A stretch of 64,000 nt of DNA from Micromonospora siamensis (GCF_900090305.1 NZ_LT607751.1:1488001-1552000); one strand, 5' to 3'. Positions 48,720 through 57,820 are shown, numbered from the stretch's first letter. The notes: a model not told the origin generated them from the letters alone. Made by a program: numbers and translations.

Positions 48720-49337
48720 TTAGTCGGCGGTGACCTCGGTGGGGGCGTTGCGGGCGGCGATCACCGTCATCGCCCACCCCGCCGCCGCGAACCCGGCCGC
48801 CGCCGCCGTCGCGATCAGCGCCAGCCGCCACGCCGACTCGGTCAGCGCCGTGCCGCCCAGGTGCCCGACCAGGGCGCCGTAGGTGGCCCAGCCGATCGCC
48901 GCGGTCAGCTCGTAGAGCACGAACAGGCGGTACGGGTAGCGGCTGCGGCCGGCCGAGAAGCAGGCCGCCATCCGGCCGCCCGGGACGAAGCGGCAGAGCA
49001 GGATCACCATCGGTCCGGGGCGGCGCAGGCCGCGGGTGACCCGCTTGGCGACCCGGCGGGCCCGGTTCGGCTCGGCGTGCCGGGGCAGCCGGCGGTCCGG
49101 GGCCACCCGGCCGAGCAGGTAGCAGGCCAGGTCGCCGACGAAGACGCCGAGCGCGCCGACCGCGATGGTGGTGGGCAGGCTGAGCCCGCCGTACACGGTG
49201 AGCGCGCCGCCGGTGATCATCACGACCTGGGTGGGCACGATCGGCACGAAGGCGTCCACCACGAGCAGGCCGAGGAGCAGCAGGTAGGCCCACGCCGGTG
49301 ACGCGACGTCAGTGAGTAATTCGGGCACGACTGCCAC
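48720..49337 (-). CDS. DedA family membrane protein
   Basis: The protein has 205 residues with four or five membrane segments. Seen: AYLLLLGLLVVDAFVPIVPTQVVMITGGAL, VFVGDLACYLLGR and the hallmark VILLCRFVPGGRMAACFSAGRSR (DedA R-F-x-P-G-R motif). DedA proteins act in undecaprenyl phosphate recycling or lipid flipping. ATG 49337. No neighbour suggests a special partner. Confidence 0.9.
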   Translation of the reverse strand: MAVVPELLTDVASPAWAYLLLLGLLVVDAFVPIVPTQVVMITGGALTVYGGLSLPTTIAVGALGVFVGDLACYLLGRVAPDRRLPRHAEPNRARRVAKRVTRGLRRPGPMVILLCRFVPGGRMAACFSAGRSRYPYRLFVLYELTAAIGWATYGALVGHLGGTALTESAWRLALIATAAAAGFAAAGWAMTVIAARNAPTEVTAD

Positions 49338-49682
49338 CTCGCCGGATCCGGCCGATCGAATGTGCCGAGCCTGCTCCCGTGTCCGCCGTCACGCTCGGCG
49401 GGGCCGGCCGGCGGTGACCACGGACACCACCCCGGGCCCCGATGACAACGACGCCGGTCGGTGCGGGGTGACGGGTGGTGACATGCCGACGCGTACCCGG
49501 AGCGGGCGGCGGATCGGCGTCCGTGCGCGTACCGTGGTGAGTCGCGCGGCCCACGCACGTCGGGTCCCCCGTTCCTGACGACGTGGCCGCCGCGGGTCGC
49601 CGGCAGGTCCCGTGCCGGCGACCCGCACCCAGCTCTCCGAAATTCGTTGCGCGGCTGGCGCCGCCGCGCCTACCGTCGCGGC
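49338..49682. other. Intergenic region between dedA and the ThrRS leader
   Basis: 345 bases, GC rich. Near its end is the leaderless promoter of the leader peptide. Otherwise I see only short low-quality frames and no RNA signature such as a T-box. Confidence 0.6.
49647..49676 (+). promoter_or_regulatory. Leaderless promoter of the ThrRS leader peptide
   Basis: TTGCGC (49647-49652), an 18-base spacer and TACCGT (49671-49676), followed by 6 bases and the leader ATG at 49683. Spacing fits transcription starting at or next to the A of ATG. Confidence 0.6.
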
Positions 49683-49736
49683 ATGTGCAGCGCGATGGTG
49701 ACCACGACGCCGGGTATCCCCGGCGCGCCGCACTGA
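49683..49736 (+). CDS. Thr-rich leader peptide (17 residues)
   Basis: The encoded peptide is MCSAMVTTTPGIPGAPH, with three consecutive threonine codons (49701-49709). Directly behind them GCCGGG/CCCGGC (49709-49714, 49719-49724) can form a small hairpin. The stop is 11 bases before a perfect 15-bp hairpin and about 97 bases before a threonyl-tRNA synthetase gene. The layout is that of ribosome-mediated attenuation: scarce charged Thr-tRNA would stall the ribosome on the Thr codons. No homology evidence was available; the peptide is a prediction. Confidence 0.62.
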   Translation: MCSAMVTTTPGIPGAPH

Positions 49737-49747
49737 CGTAACCGTCG

Positions 49748-49782
49748 ACGAGGCCCCGGGGCGAACCGCCCCGGGGCCTCGT
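49748..49782 (+). terminator. Candidate threonine attenuator hairpin
   Basis: A perfect 15-bp stem (49748-49762 with 49768-49782) and a 5-base loop GAACC. No U tract follows. The CCCCGG at 49718-49723 in the leader could pair with CCGGGG of the left arm as an anti-terminator. Confidence 0.65.
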
Positions 49783-49833
49783 GGCGTTCCGGGCCAGCTC
49801 GCCTCCGGGTCGTACCCGATCAAGGAGAGCGAC

Positions 49834-51045
49834 ATGATCGACCACCGCAGGCTCGGCCGGGAGCTGGAGCTGTTCGTCTCCGACCCGCTGGTGGGCGCCG
49901 GGCTGCCCATCTGGCTGCCGGCCGGCGCCGCCGCCCGGCACGCCGTCGAGGAGTACGTCCGCGACCTGGAGCGCCGGGCCGGCTACCGGCACGTGTACTC
50001 GCCGCCGCTGGGCAAACGGGAGCTGTTCGAGCTCTCCGGGCACCTCGGCTACTTCGCCGCCGACATGTTCCCGCCGATGCGGCTCAGCGCCGACGACGAG
50101 TTCGTGCTCCGGCCGGCGCTCTGCCCGCACCACGCGCTGGTCTTCCGGGCCCGCGGCCGCTCCTACCGGGAGCTGCCGCTGCGGATCGCCGAGATCGGCG
50201 GCATGTACCGGGCGGAGCGCTCCGGGGTGCTGGGCGGGCTGTCCCGGGTACGGGCCATCTCGCTCAACGACGCGCACAACTTCTGCGCCCTGGACCAGGT
50301 GGGTGAGGAGGTACGCGAGATCCTCCGGCTGATCGGCGAGGCGCACGCCGCGCTGGGCGTACGACCGGCCGGGTTCCGGCTGTCGCTGCGCGGGCCGGGG
50401 GAGAAGTACGTCGGCGACGACGCCCAGTGGGCGCGGGCCGAGGAGCTGCTCCGCGCGGCGCTCGACGGGGTGGCGTACACCGAGGCGCCCGGCGAGGCGG
50501 CGTTCTACGGCCCGAAGATCGACATCCAGGTCGTCGACGCGGCCGGCCGGGAGTCGACCATCTCCACCGTCCAGCTCGACTTCGACAAGCCGGAACGGTT
50601 CGACCTGTCGTACACCGCCGCCGACGGGAGCCGGCAACGGCCGGTGATGGTGCACCGGAGCCTGGTCGGCAGCATGGAGCGGCTCTTCGCGTACCTGATC
50701 GAGGTGCACCAGGGCGCGTTTCCGGTCTGGTACGCCCCGGTGCAGCTGGTGCTGCTCCCGGTCGACGACGGCCAGGCGGCGGCGGCCGAGGCGCTGGCCC
50801 GCCGGGCCGGGGCGGCCGGCCTGCGGGTCGAGGTCGACCACGGCGGCTCGTTGGGTGCCCGGGTCCGGGACGCGGCCCGCCGCCGCATCCCGTACGCCGG
50901 GGTGATCGGCGCCCGGGAGGCCGCCGCCGGCGCGGTCGCGCTGCGCCTGCGCGACGGGCGGTCCCTGCCCCCGATGCCCGCCGACGAGGCCCTCGCCCTG
51001 CTCGACCGGATGGTCACCACCCATTCCGCTGCCCTCCTGCCCTAG
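49834..51045 (+). CDS. Threonyl-tRNA synthetase, short form without TGS and editing domains
   Basis: The protein has 403 residues and starts directly at the catalytic core; canonical ThrRS has about 650 residues with TGS and editing domains first. Zinc ligands of the active site are all there: Cys in LRPALCPHH, His in SLNDAHNFC, His in [13 protein letters not shown]. Class II motif 2 MYRAERSG is also present. The C-terminal about 110 residues form the anticodon-binding domain ([17 protein letters not shown]). It should charge tRNA-Thr with no editing site of its own. AAGGAGAG lies 6 bases upstream of the ATG. Probably a second ThrRS, with the main one outside the window; a role in stress or antibiotic tolerance is possible. 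Confidence 0.88.
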   Translation: MIDHRRLGRELELFVSDPLVGAGLPIWLPAGAAARHAVEEYVRDLERRAGYRHVYSPPLGKRELFELSGHLGYFAADMFPPMRLSADDEFVLRPALCPHHALVFRARGRSYRELPLRIAEIGGMYRAERSGVLGGLSRVRAISLNDAHNFCALDQVGEEVREILRLIGEAHAALGVRPAGFRLSLRGPGEKYVGDDAQWARAEELLRAALDGVAYTEAPGEAAFYGPKIDIQVVDAAGRESTISTVQLDFDKPERFDLSYTAADGSRQRPVMVHRSLVGSMERLFAYLIEVHQGAFPVWYAPVQLVLLPVDDGQAAAAEALARRAGAAGLRVEVDHGGSLGARVRDAARRRIPYAGVIGAREAAAGAVALRLRDGRSLPPMPADEALALLDRMVTTHSAALLP

Positions 51046-53156
51046 CGCACCGCCGGTTCCGGCTCCGCGTCGACGGAGGCGGCGGCGGTGAACTGGGAGT
51101 GGTAGAGGTCGTGGTAGGCGCCCCCGGCGGCCAGCAGCTCCTCGTGGGTGCCCTGCTCGACGATCCGGCCGTTCTCCATCATCAGGATCAGGTCGGCGTC
51201 GCGGATGGTGGAGAGCCGGTGGGCGATGACGAAGCTGGTCCGGTCCGAGCGCAGGGCGGCCATCGCCCGTTGGAGCAGCACCTCCGTGCGGGTGTCCACC
51301 GAGCTGGTCGCCTCGTCCAGGATCAGCAGCGACGGCTCGGCCAGGAACGCCCGCGCGATGGTGATCAGCTGCTTCTCGCCGGCGCTGACGTTGCTGCCCT
51401 CCTCGTTGATCACGGTGTCGTAGCCGTCGGGCAGGCTGCGCACGAAGCGGTCCACGAAGGTGGCCCGGGCGGCGGCCAGGATCTCCTCCTCGCTGGCGCC
51501 CGGGCGGCCGTACGCGATGTTGTCGCGGATGGTGCCGCCGAACAGCCAGGTGTCCTGGAGCACCATGCCGATCCGCCCGCGCAGCTCGTCGCGGGTCATC
51601 GTGGTGATGTCCTGCCGGTCCAGGGTGATCCGGCCGGCGTCCAGCTCGTAGAAGCGCATGATCAGGTTGACCAGCGTGGTCTTGCCGGCGCCCGTCGGGC
51701 CGACGATCGCCACGGTGTGACCCGGCTCGGCGACCAGCGACAGGTCGTCGATCAGCGGCTTGTCCGGCTCGTAGCGGAAGGAGACGTGCTCGAACTCGAC
51801 CCGGCCGGCGACCCGGCCCGAGGCCACCCGGTCCGGGGCCTGCTCCTCGGCGTCGAGCACCGCGAAGACCCGCTCGGCGGAGGCCACCCCGGACTGGAGC
51901 AGGTTCGCCATCGAGGCGACCTGGGTGAGCGGCTGGGTGAACTGCCGCGAGTACTGGATGAACGCCTGCACGTCGCCGAGGCTCATCGTCCCGGACGCCA
52001 CCCGCAGCCCGCCGACCACGGCGATCGCCACGTAGCTGAGGTTCCCGACGAACATCATCGCCGGCATGATGATCCCGGAGATGAACTGGGCGCCGAAGCT
52101 GGCCTGGAACAGCTCCTCGTTCTTGGCGGCGAACGCCGCCTCGACCTCCCGCTGCCGGCCGAAGACCTTGACCAGCTCGTGCCCGGTGTACGCCTCCTCG
52201 ATCTGCCCGTTCAGCTCGCCGGTGTGCCGCCACTGGGCGATGAACCGGCGCTGCGACCGCTTGGCGATCAGCCGGGTGACGATCACCGACAGCGGCACCG
52301 CGACCAGCGCCACCAGGGCGAGCACCGGGGAGATCCAGAACATCATCCCCAGCACGCCGACCACGGTCAGCACCGAGGTGAGCAGCTGGCTGAGCGTCTG
52401 CGACAGGGTCTGGGAGACGTTGTCGATGTCGTTGGTGACCCGGCTGAGCAGCTCACCGCGGGGCTGCCGGTCGAAGTACGGCAGCGGCAGGCGGTTGAGC
52501 TTGTCCTCCACGTCGGCGCGCAGCCGCAGCACGGTCCGCTGCACCACCCCGTTGAGCAGCCAACCCTGCCACCAGGAGAGCAGGCTCGCCGCCAGGTAGA
52601 GGCCGAGCGCCAGCAGCAGCACCCGGCCCAGCGCGTCGAAGTCGATGCCGACGCCGGGCACCACGTCCATCCGGGCCAGCATGTCGGCGAGGTTGTCGTT
52701 GCCGGCGGCGCGGGCGCCCGCGACGGCTTGGTCGAGGGTGCTGCCGGCGGGCAGCTGCCGGCCGACAACGCCGGTGAAGATGATGTCGGTGGCGTGGCCG
52801 AGGATCTTCGGGCCCACCACGGCCGCCGCGACGCTCGACACCCCGAGCGCGATGATCGTGGCCAGCTGCAACCGGTGCGGCCGCAGCCGGCCCAGCAGCC
52901 GCCGCGCGGACGGCCCGAAGTTCATCGACTTCTCCGCCGGCATGGCGGCGCCCATCCACGGCGGGCCGCCACGCTGCCCGCCCGGGGGGAGCCGCTTCGG
53001 CGTCCGCGGGTCGCCGGCCGGCTTCTGCTCGGGTACGCCCTTGCCGCCCTTGCGCGCGGGCGGGGTCTCCCACCAACCCGGGTCCTTCCGCCCGTCCGGC
53101 CCCGTGCCTGCCCGGGACTGCGGGGCCCGCGCCCCCGGCTCGTTCGGCGCGCTCAT
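51042..53156 (-). CDS. ABC exporter half-transporter B (multidrug-type)
   Basis: The protein has 704 residues. A long N-terminal tail of about 110 residues, six-helix membrane domain ([50 protein letters not shown]), then ATPase with [16 protein letters not shown], signature [16 protein letters not shown] and Walker [14 protein letters not shown] with catalytic Glu. The partner gene upstream has a degenerate Walker B, so this subunit probably carries the main ATPase site. Start ATG overlaps the mini-ORF stop (ATGA) at 53153-53156. Its stop overlaps the ThrRS stop as CTAG. Probably drug or lipid export. Confidence 0.92.
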   Translation of the reverse strand: MSAPNEPGARAPQSRAGTGPDGRKDPGWWETPPARKGGKGVPEQKPAGDPRTPKRLPPGGQRGGPPWMGAAMPAEKSMNFGPSARRLLGRLRPHRLQLATIIALGVSSVAAAVVGPKILGHATDIIFTGVVGRQLPAGSTLDQAVAGARAAGNDNLADMLARMDVVPGVGIDFDALGRVLLLALGLYLAASLLSWWQGWLLNGVVQRTVLRLRADVEDKLNRLPLPYFDRQPRGELLSRVTNDIDNVSQTLSQTLSQLLTSVLTVVGVLGMMFWISPVLALVALVAVPLSVIVTRLIAKRSQRRFIAQWRHTGELNGQIEEAYTGHELVKVFGRQREVEAAFAAKNEELFQASFGAQFISGIIMPAMMFVGNLSYVAIAVVGGLRVASGTMSLGDVQAFIQYSRQFTQPLTQVASMANLLQSGVASAERVFAVLDAEEQAPDRVASGRVAGRVEFEHVSFRYEPDKPLIDDLSLVAEPGHTVAIVGPTGAGKTTLVNLIMRFYELDAGRITLDRQDITTMTRDELRGRIGMVLQDTWLFGGTIRDNIAYGRPGASEEEILAAARATFVDRFVRSLPDGYDTVINEEGSNVSAGEKQLITIARAFLAEPSLLILDEATSSVDTRTEVLLQRAMAALRSDRTSFVIAHRLSTIRDADLILMMENGRIVEQGTHEELLAAGGAYHDLYHSQFTAAASVDAEPEPAVR

Positions 53157-53218
53157 GCGGCGCCTCCCTTCGTTCGCGACTGCGGGGCCCGCAGGACCGG
53201 CTCACTCCTCGCGCTCAC
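53153..53218 (-). CDS. 21-codon mini-ORF bridging two ABC exporter genes
   Basis: Peptide [21 protein letters not shown] (written 5' to 3': [15 protein letters not shown] then TKGGAA). GTG overlaps the stop of the upstream ABC gene (GTGA) and its stop overlaps the ATG of the downstream one (ATGA). The first 15 residues resemble the first 15 of the downstream protein ([15 protein letters not shown]), so it looks like a duplicated start region. It carries AAGGGAGG, the ribosome site of the downstream gene. Probable role is translational coupling. Confidence 0.5.
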   Translation of the reverse strand: MSARSEPVLRAPQSRTKGGAA

Positions 53219-54948
53219 GCGGCAACCTCCGCGGTCTGCTGGGACGCCACGATCTCGGCGTACGTCGGGCAGGTCGCCAGCAGTTCGTCGTGCCGGCCGA
53301 CGCCGACCACGCCGCCGTCCTCCAGCACGATGATCTGGTCGGCGTCGACGATCGTGGACACCCGCTGGGCCACGATCACCACCGTCGCGTCGGCGGTGAC
53401 CGGCCGCAGCGCCGCCCGCAGCCGGGCGTCGGTGGCGAGGTCCAGCGCCGAGAACGAGTCGTCGAAGAGGTAGATCTCCGGCTTGCGGACCAGCGCCCGG
53501 GCGATGGCGATCCGTTGTCGCTGGCCGCCGGAGACGTTCGTGCCGCCCTGCGCGATCGGGGCGTCCAGCCCGCCGGGCATCTCGGCCACGAAGTCCCGGG
53601 CCTGGGCGATCTCCAGCGCCGCCCAGAGCTCCTCGTCGGTGGCGTCCGGGTTGCCGTACCGCAGGTTGCTGGCGACCGTGCCGCTGAACAGGTACGGCCG
53701 CTGCGGCACCAGCCCGATCCGGCGCCACACCTCGTCCGGTTCCAGCAGCCGGACGTCGACCCCGTCCACCAGGACCGCGCCGGCGGTCGGGTCGACCAGC
53801 CGGGGGATCAGGGTGAGCAGGGTGGTCTTGCCGGCGCCGGTCGAGCCGATGACGGCGGTGGTCCGGCCGGGACCGGCCCGGAAGGAGATGTCGTGCAGCA
53901 CCGGCGCGCTGGCCCCCGGGTACTGGAAGGAGACCCGGCGCAGCTCCAGTTCGGCGCGGCCGGTCACCGAGATCACCGGGTCGGTCGCCGGCACCACCGA
54001 CGACTCGGTCTCCAGCACCTCGACGATCCGCTCCGAGCAGACCGCCGCCCGGGGCACCATCATCAGCATGAAGGTGGCCATCATGACGGCCATCAGGATC
54101 TGGATCAGGTACTGCACGAAGGCGGTGAGCGCGCCGATCTGGATCTGGCCGGCGTCGACCCGCTGGGCGCCGAACCAGAGCACCGCCACGCTGGTGACGT
54201 TGAGGACCAGCATGATGATGGGGAAGATCAGCGCCTGGAGCCGGCCGACCCGCAGCGCGGTCGCCGTCAGGTCGGCGTTCGCCCGGCCGAACCGCTCGGT
54301 CTCGTACGGCTCCCGGACGAACGCGCGGATCACCCGGATGCCGCTGATCTGCTCGCGCAGCACCCGGTTGACGGTGTCGATGCGGGTCTGCATGAGCCGG
54401 AAGCCCGGCACCATCCGCCGGGTGACCAGGCCCAGCGCGATCGCCAGCACCGGCACGCTGACCAGCATCAGCCAGGACAGGCCGATGTCCTCGCGCAGCG
54501 CCATCACCACCCCGCCGACGCTCATGATCGGCGCGGCGACCAGCATGGTGCAGCTCATCAGCACCAGCATCTGGACCTGCTGCACGTCGTTGGTGTTGCG
54601 GGTGATCAGCGAGGGGGCGCCGAACCGGTTGACCTCGCGCGCCGAGAAGCGGTTGACCTGGGTGAAGATCGCGGCCCGGGTGTCCCGGCCGAAGGCCATC
54701 GCGGTCCGCGCCCCGAGATAGACCGCCACCACCGAGCAGGCGATCTGCACCAGGCTGACCAGCAGCATCCACCCGCCGGTACGCAGGATGTAGTCGGTGT
54801 CGCCACGGGCGATGCCCTTGTCGATGATGTCGGCGTTCAGGCTCGGCAGGTAGAGCGAGGCCATGGTGCCGGCGAACTGGAACAGCACCACGGCGGCCAG
54901 CGGCCCCCGGTACGGCCGCAGGCCACTGCGGAGCAGGCGGATCAGCAC
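53215..54948 (-). CDS. ABC exporter half-transporter A (degenerate Walker B)
   Basis: The protein has 577 residues: membrane domain, then ATPase with [18 protein letters not shown] and signature VSGGQRQRIAIARAL. Walker B reads IYLFDDSFSALD, with Asp in place of the catalytic Glu, the usual sign of the non-hydrolysing site in heterodimeric exporters (TM287/288-like). It would pair with the downstream exporter gene. GTG 54948 overlaps the MarR stop by 7 bases. Operon: marR, this gene, mini-ORF, partner. Confidence 0.92.
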   Translation of the reverse strand: MLIRLLRSGLRPYRGPLAAVVLFQFAGTMASLYLPSLNADIIDKGIARGDTDYILRTGGWMLLVSLVQIACSVVAVYLGARTAMAFGRDTRAAIFTQVNRFSAREVNRFGAPSLITRNTNDVQQVQMLVLMSCTMLVAAPIMSVGGVVMALREDIGLSWLMLVSVPVLAIALGLVTRRMVPGFRLMQTRIDTVNRVLREQISGIRVIRAFVREPYETERFGRANADLTATALRVGRLQALIFPIIMLVLNVTSVAVLWFGAQRVDAGQIQIGALTAFVQYLIQILMAVMMATFMLMMVPRAAVCSERIVEVLETESSVVPATDPVISVTGRAELELRRVSFQYPGASAPVLHDISFRAGPGRTTAVIGSTGAGKTTLLTLIPRLVDPTAGAVLVDGVDVRLLEPDEVWRRIGLVPQRPYLFSGTVASNLRYGNPDATDEELWAALEIAQARDFVAEMPGGLDAPIAQGGTNVSGGQRQRIAIARALVRKPEIYLFDDSFSALDLATDARLRAALRPVTADATVVIVAQRVSTIVDADQIIVLEDGGVVGVGRHDELLATCPTYAEIVASQQTAEVAA

Positions 54949-55463
54949 GGCCGGCCTCCCGGTGTCGGCTCGTCGGATTCCTCGATCGATGGGTTCAACC
55001 GGCTGCCCTCCCCGTCGGACATGGTCACGATCAATTCGGTCAGGAACTCGCGGATGACCGCCTTCTTCGCCGGGTCGGCGTCGACGGAGGTCAGCGGGGG
55101 GTCGCGGTGGATCAGGTCGAGCAGGGCGTCGGCCTGCTCCCGGCCCTTCGCGGTCAGGGTGAGCTGCACGCTGCGCCGGTCGGCGGTGTCCCGGCGGCGC
55201 TCGACGAACCCGTCCCGCTCCAACGTGTCGACGATCCCGGTGAGGGTGGCGGGCCGGACGAAGCAGTGTTCGGCGACGTCGCGGTGGCTGCTGTCGCCGG
55301 CCCGGGCCAGGGTCAGCAGCACCCGCATCCCGGCCGGGGTCAGCCCGTGGTGCTCGGCCAGATAGCGACCCCAGTGCTGGTCGACCAGGTGGCTGGCGAC
55401 GCCGAGCAGCCGGCCCAGCGGCGCGTGGTGGAGCACGTCGGGGAAGCGGACCAGGGGTTCCAT
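54942..55463 (-). CDS. MarR family regulator of the ABC exporter operon
   Basis: The protein has 173 residues. Winged helix: GRYLAEHHGLTPAGMRVLLTLARAGDSSHRDVAEHCFVRPATLTGIVDTLERDGFVERRRDTADRRSVQLTLTAKG. ATG 55463 was chosen because GAGGG lies 7 bases upstream; GTG 55469 is too close to that site. First gene of the exporter operon, so an autoregulated efflux repressor is the simplest reading. An inverted repeat lies upstream at 55471-55499. Confidence 0.9.
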   Translation of the reverse strand: MEPLVRFPDVLHHAPLGRLLGVASHLVDQHWGRYLAEHHGLTPAGMRVLLTLARAGDSSHRDVAEHCFVRPATLTGIVDTLERDGFVERRRDTADRRSVQLTLTAKGREQADALLDLIHRDPPLTSVDADPAKKAVIREFLTELIVTMSDGEGSRLNPSIEESDEPTPGGRPC

Positions 55464-55470
55464 CTGCACG

Positions 55471-55499
55471 CCCTCACGTTAGCCACCAAACGGTGAGGG
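55471..55499. promoter_or_regulatory. Candidate operator upstream of the exporter MarR gene
   Basis: CCCTCAC (55471-55477) and GTGAGGG (55493-55499) form an inverted repeat around GTTAGCCACCAAAC. It spans the ribosome site and start region of the operon. Confidence 0.45.
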
Positions 55500-55535
55500 C
55501 CCAAACTATTTTCCGCGATTCATCCTGACGGGTCG

Positions 55536-56084
55536 TCAGGGGGTTGGTCGGCCACCGGTCCGGGGCTCGTCGGGCGCGGTGGCGACGTACTCACGCATCA
55601 CCTCGGCGACCTCCTGGAGGAACCGGGTGGTCGCCGCCGCCTGCTCCGGGGTGAGCCGGGCGACGGCCGCCTCCACCCCGGTCAGCATCGGGCGCAGCGC
55701 GGCCAGCACCTCGTCGAAGGCGTGCCCGGTGACCTGGAGGGAGAGCCGTCGCCGGTCGCTGGGGTGCGGCCGGCGTTCCACGTGCCCGGCCTGGACCAGC
55801 CGGTCGACCAGGGTGGTCGCCGAGGCGGAGCGGATGCCGAGCCGGTTGCCCAGTTCCACCGGGCCCAGCGGCACCGGCGAGGAGATCAGGTGGTCGATGG
55901 CCGCCGCGTCGGTGGCGCCAATGCCCAGCCGGCGGGCCAGCGCCCCCCGGGTGTCGCCGGCCGCCCGCAGCACCTCGCGCAGCGCCCGGGCCGCCTCGCT
56001 GCTGGTGTGCCCGGTGCTCGCCGCCGCCCCGCCGGGCGCCGGTGCGACGTCTTCCGGCCCTCCGGTTGACGAGACCCCGTCCAT
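55536..56084 (-). CDS. MarR family regulator divergent from the MFS exporter
   Basis: The protein has 182 residues. A disordered N-terminus of about 30 residues, then ALRREVLRAAGDTRGALARRLGIGATDAAAIDHLI-like helices and the wing region VPLGPVELGNRLGIRSASATTLVDRLVQAGHVERRPHPSDRRRLSLQVTGHAF. ATG 56084. The intergenic region holds a perfect palindrome; the regulator probably represses the exporter gene and itself. Confidence 0.9.
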   Translation of the reverse strand: MDGVSSTGGPEDVAPAPGGAAASTGHTSSEAARALREVLRAAGDTRGALARRLGIGATDAAAIDHLISSPVPLGPVELGNRLGIRSASATTLVDRLVQAGHVERRPHPSDRRRLSLQVTGHAFDEVLAALRPMLTGVEAAVARLTPEQAAATTRFLQEVAEVMREYVATAPDEPRTGGRPTP

Positions 56085-56125
56085 GGGTAAAAGCTAGCAT
56101 CCCAGGTAGCTAGAAAATCTAGCTA
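56066..56125. promoter_or_regulatory. MFS exporter promoter with TAGCTAGA palindromic operator
   Basis: Plus-strand TTGACG (56066-56071), 16-base spacer, TAAAAG (56088-56093). TAGCTAGA AAA TCTAGCTA (56107-56125) is a perfect 8-bp palindrome near the predicted start of transcription; a related AGCTAG half-site lies at 56092-56097. AGGAGG (56131-56136) is 5 bases before ATG 56142. Confidence 0.7.
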
Positions 56126-56141
56126 AAGCGAGGAGGTAGTG

Positions 56142-57764
56142 ATGCGCAGCGAGGGGCGCGGACGCTGGTGGGGGCTGTTCGCCATCAGCCTCGGCGTGGC
56201 GATGATCATCGTGGATGCCACGATCGTCAACGTCGCCGTACCGCAGATCATCCGCGACCTGGAGATCACCTCCACCGACGCGCAGTGGGTGCAGGAGGCG
56301 TACACGCTGGTCTTCGCGGCGCTGCTGCTGGTGGCCGGCCGGTTCGCCGACCGGTCCGGGCGGCGGCGGATGTTCGTCACCGGCGTCGCCGTCTTCGTCG
56401 CGGCCAGCGTGCTCGCCGCGGTCGCCGGCTCCGGCGAGGCGCTGATCGCCGCCCGGGTGGTGCAGGGCATCGGTGGAGCGATGATGCTGCCCACCTCGCT
56501 CTCCCTGCTCAACGCCAACTTCACCGGCCGGGAGAAGGGCATCGCCTTCGCCGTCTGGGGCTCCACCATCGGCGGTGCCGCCGCCCTCGGCCCACTGCTC
56601 GGCGGCTGGCTCACCACCACGTACTCGTGGCGCTGGGCCTTCGGCATCAACATCCCGGTCGGCCTCGCCGTCGTGGTCGCCACCCTGGCCCTGGTCGCCG
56701 AGTCCCGCGACGACCGGGCCGAACGCCGGGTCGACCTGCTCGGCGCGCTGCTGTCGGTGATCGGCATGACCGGGGTGGTCTTCGCGCTGATCGAGGGCCG
56801 CACCTACGGCTGGTGGCAGCGGGAACGCCCGTTCAGCCTCTTCGGGCTCGACTGGACCGCCGCGATCTCGCCGGTCCCGGTCGCCGGCATCGTCGGCCTG
56901 GCGGTGCTCGGCGTATTCCTGGTTCAGCAGGTGCGACGCAACCGCGCCGGCCGGCCCGCCCTGCTGGACCTGTCGTTGTTCGGCATCGCCTCGTTCCGCA
57001 ACGGCATCCTGGCCGCCGCGATCGTCAGCCTCGGCGAGTTCGGCCTGCTCTTCGCCCTGCCGCTGTGGTACCAGAACGTCCTGGGCTACAGCGCCTTCGA
57101 CACCGGCCTGGCCCTGTTGCCGCTGGCCGTGGGCAGCTTCGTCGCCAGCGGGCTCGGCGCCGCGCTCACCCGCAAGCGCGGAGCCGCCCGGGCGGTCCAG
57201 CTCGGCGTCGCCGCCGAACTGGTCGGCGTCGCCGGCCTCGGCCTGGTCGTCTCGCCGGACACCAGCTGGTGGGCACCGCTGGGCTTCCTCTTCGTGTACG
57301 GCATGGGCGTCGGCCTGGCCACCGCGCAGCTCACCGGCGTCTCCCTCGCCGAGGTCCCGGTACGCCAGAGCGGCCAGGGCTCCGGCCTGCAGAGCACCGC
57401 CCGGCAGGTCGGCTCCGCCCTCGGCATCGCGGTGCTCGGCACCGTCCTCTTCGCCGGCCTCGGCGGCATCCTCACCGACCGCCTCGCCGACCAGCCCGGC
57501 CTCGCGCCCGCCCAGCGGGAGCAGGTGGTGGCCGCAGTCAAGGAGAGCGCCGGGGCGGCGATCGGCGGGCTGGCCGCGGATCCGCGTACCGCCCCGATCG
57601 CCCAGGAGGCGAAGGTGGCCTTCTCCGACGCCACCCGGTACGCCGCCTTCGCCGCGGCCGGCTTCCTGCTGGTCGGCCTGCTCGCCTGCCTGCGCCTGCC
57701 CCGGGTCGACGCCGACCAGGCCGAAACCCCGCCCGCCGCCCCCGCCGAGCCCGCGAAGGCGTGA
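56142..57764 (+). CDS. MFS drug exporter (EmrB/QacA, DHA2 family)
   Basis: The protein has 540 residues with 14 predicted membrane segments. Motif A variant LLVAGRFADRSGRRRMF, and DHA2 motif IVDATIVNVAVPQI in helix one with RVVQGIGGAMMLPTSLSLLNANF in helix four. ATG 56142 was preferred over GTG 56139 because of the AGGAGG spacing. The gene is divergent from a MarR gene and behind a strong palindrome, typical of inducible multidrug exporters. Proton-driven export of lipophilic compounds is expected. Confidence 0.93.
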   Translation: MRSEGRGRWWGLFAISLGVAMIIVDATIVNVAVPQIIRDLEITSTDAQWVQEAYTLVFAALLLVAGRFADRSGRRRMFVTGVAVFVAASVLAAVAGSGEALIAARVVQGIGGAMMLPTSLSLLNANFTGREKGIAFAVWGSTIGGAAALGPLLGGWLTTTYSWRWAFGINIPVGLAVVVATLALVAESRDDRAERRVDLLGALLSVIGMTGVVFALIEGRTYGWWQRERPFSLFGLDWTAAISPVPVAGIVGLAVLGVFLVQQVRRNRAGRPALLDLSLFGIASFRNGILAAAIVSLGEFGLLFALPLWYQNVLGYSAFDTGLALLPLAVGSFVASGLGAALTRKRGAARAVQLGVAAELVGVAGLGLVVSPDTSWWAPLGFLFVYGMGVGLATAQLTGVSLAEVPVRQSGQGSGLQSTARQVGSALGIAVLGTVLFAGLGGILTDRLADQPGLAPAQREQVVAAVKESAGAAIGGLAADPRTAPIAQEAKVAFSDATRYAAFAAAGFLLVGLLACLRLPRVDADQAETPPAAPAEPAKA

Positions 57765-57797
57765 GGGAAGGGCCCCTGCGAGCCAGGGGCCCTTCCC
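57765..57797. terminator. Terminator between MFS and DoxX genes
   Basis: A perfect 14-bp stem (57765-57778 and 57784-57797) with loop CGAGC, right after the MFS stop, between convergent genes. Confidence 0.85.
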
Positions 57798-57820
57798 CCG
57801 TCACCTTCGGCGACGACCGG

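Noticed and set aside
49312..49578. 88-codon frame in the dedA/ThrRS gap
   Set aside because: Arg/Thr-rich composition, no ribosome site, overlaps dedA start in antisense.
49338..49833. T-box riboswitch before ThrRS
   Set aside because: No T-box core sequence and no specifier loop could be found; the peptide leader explains the layout better.
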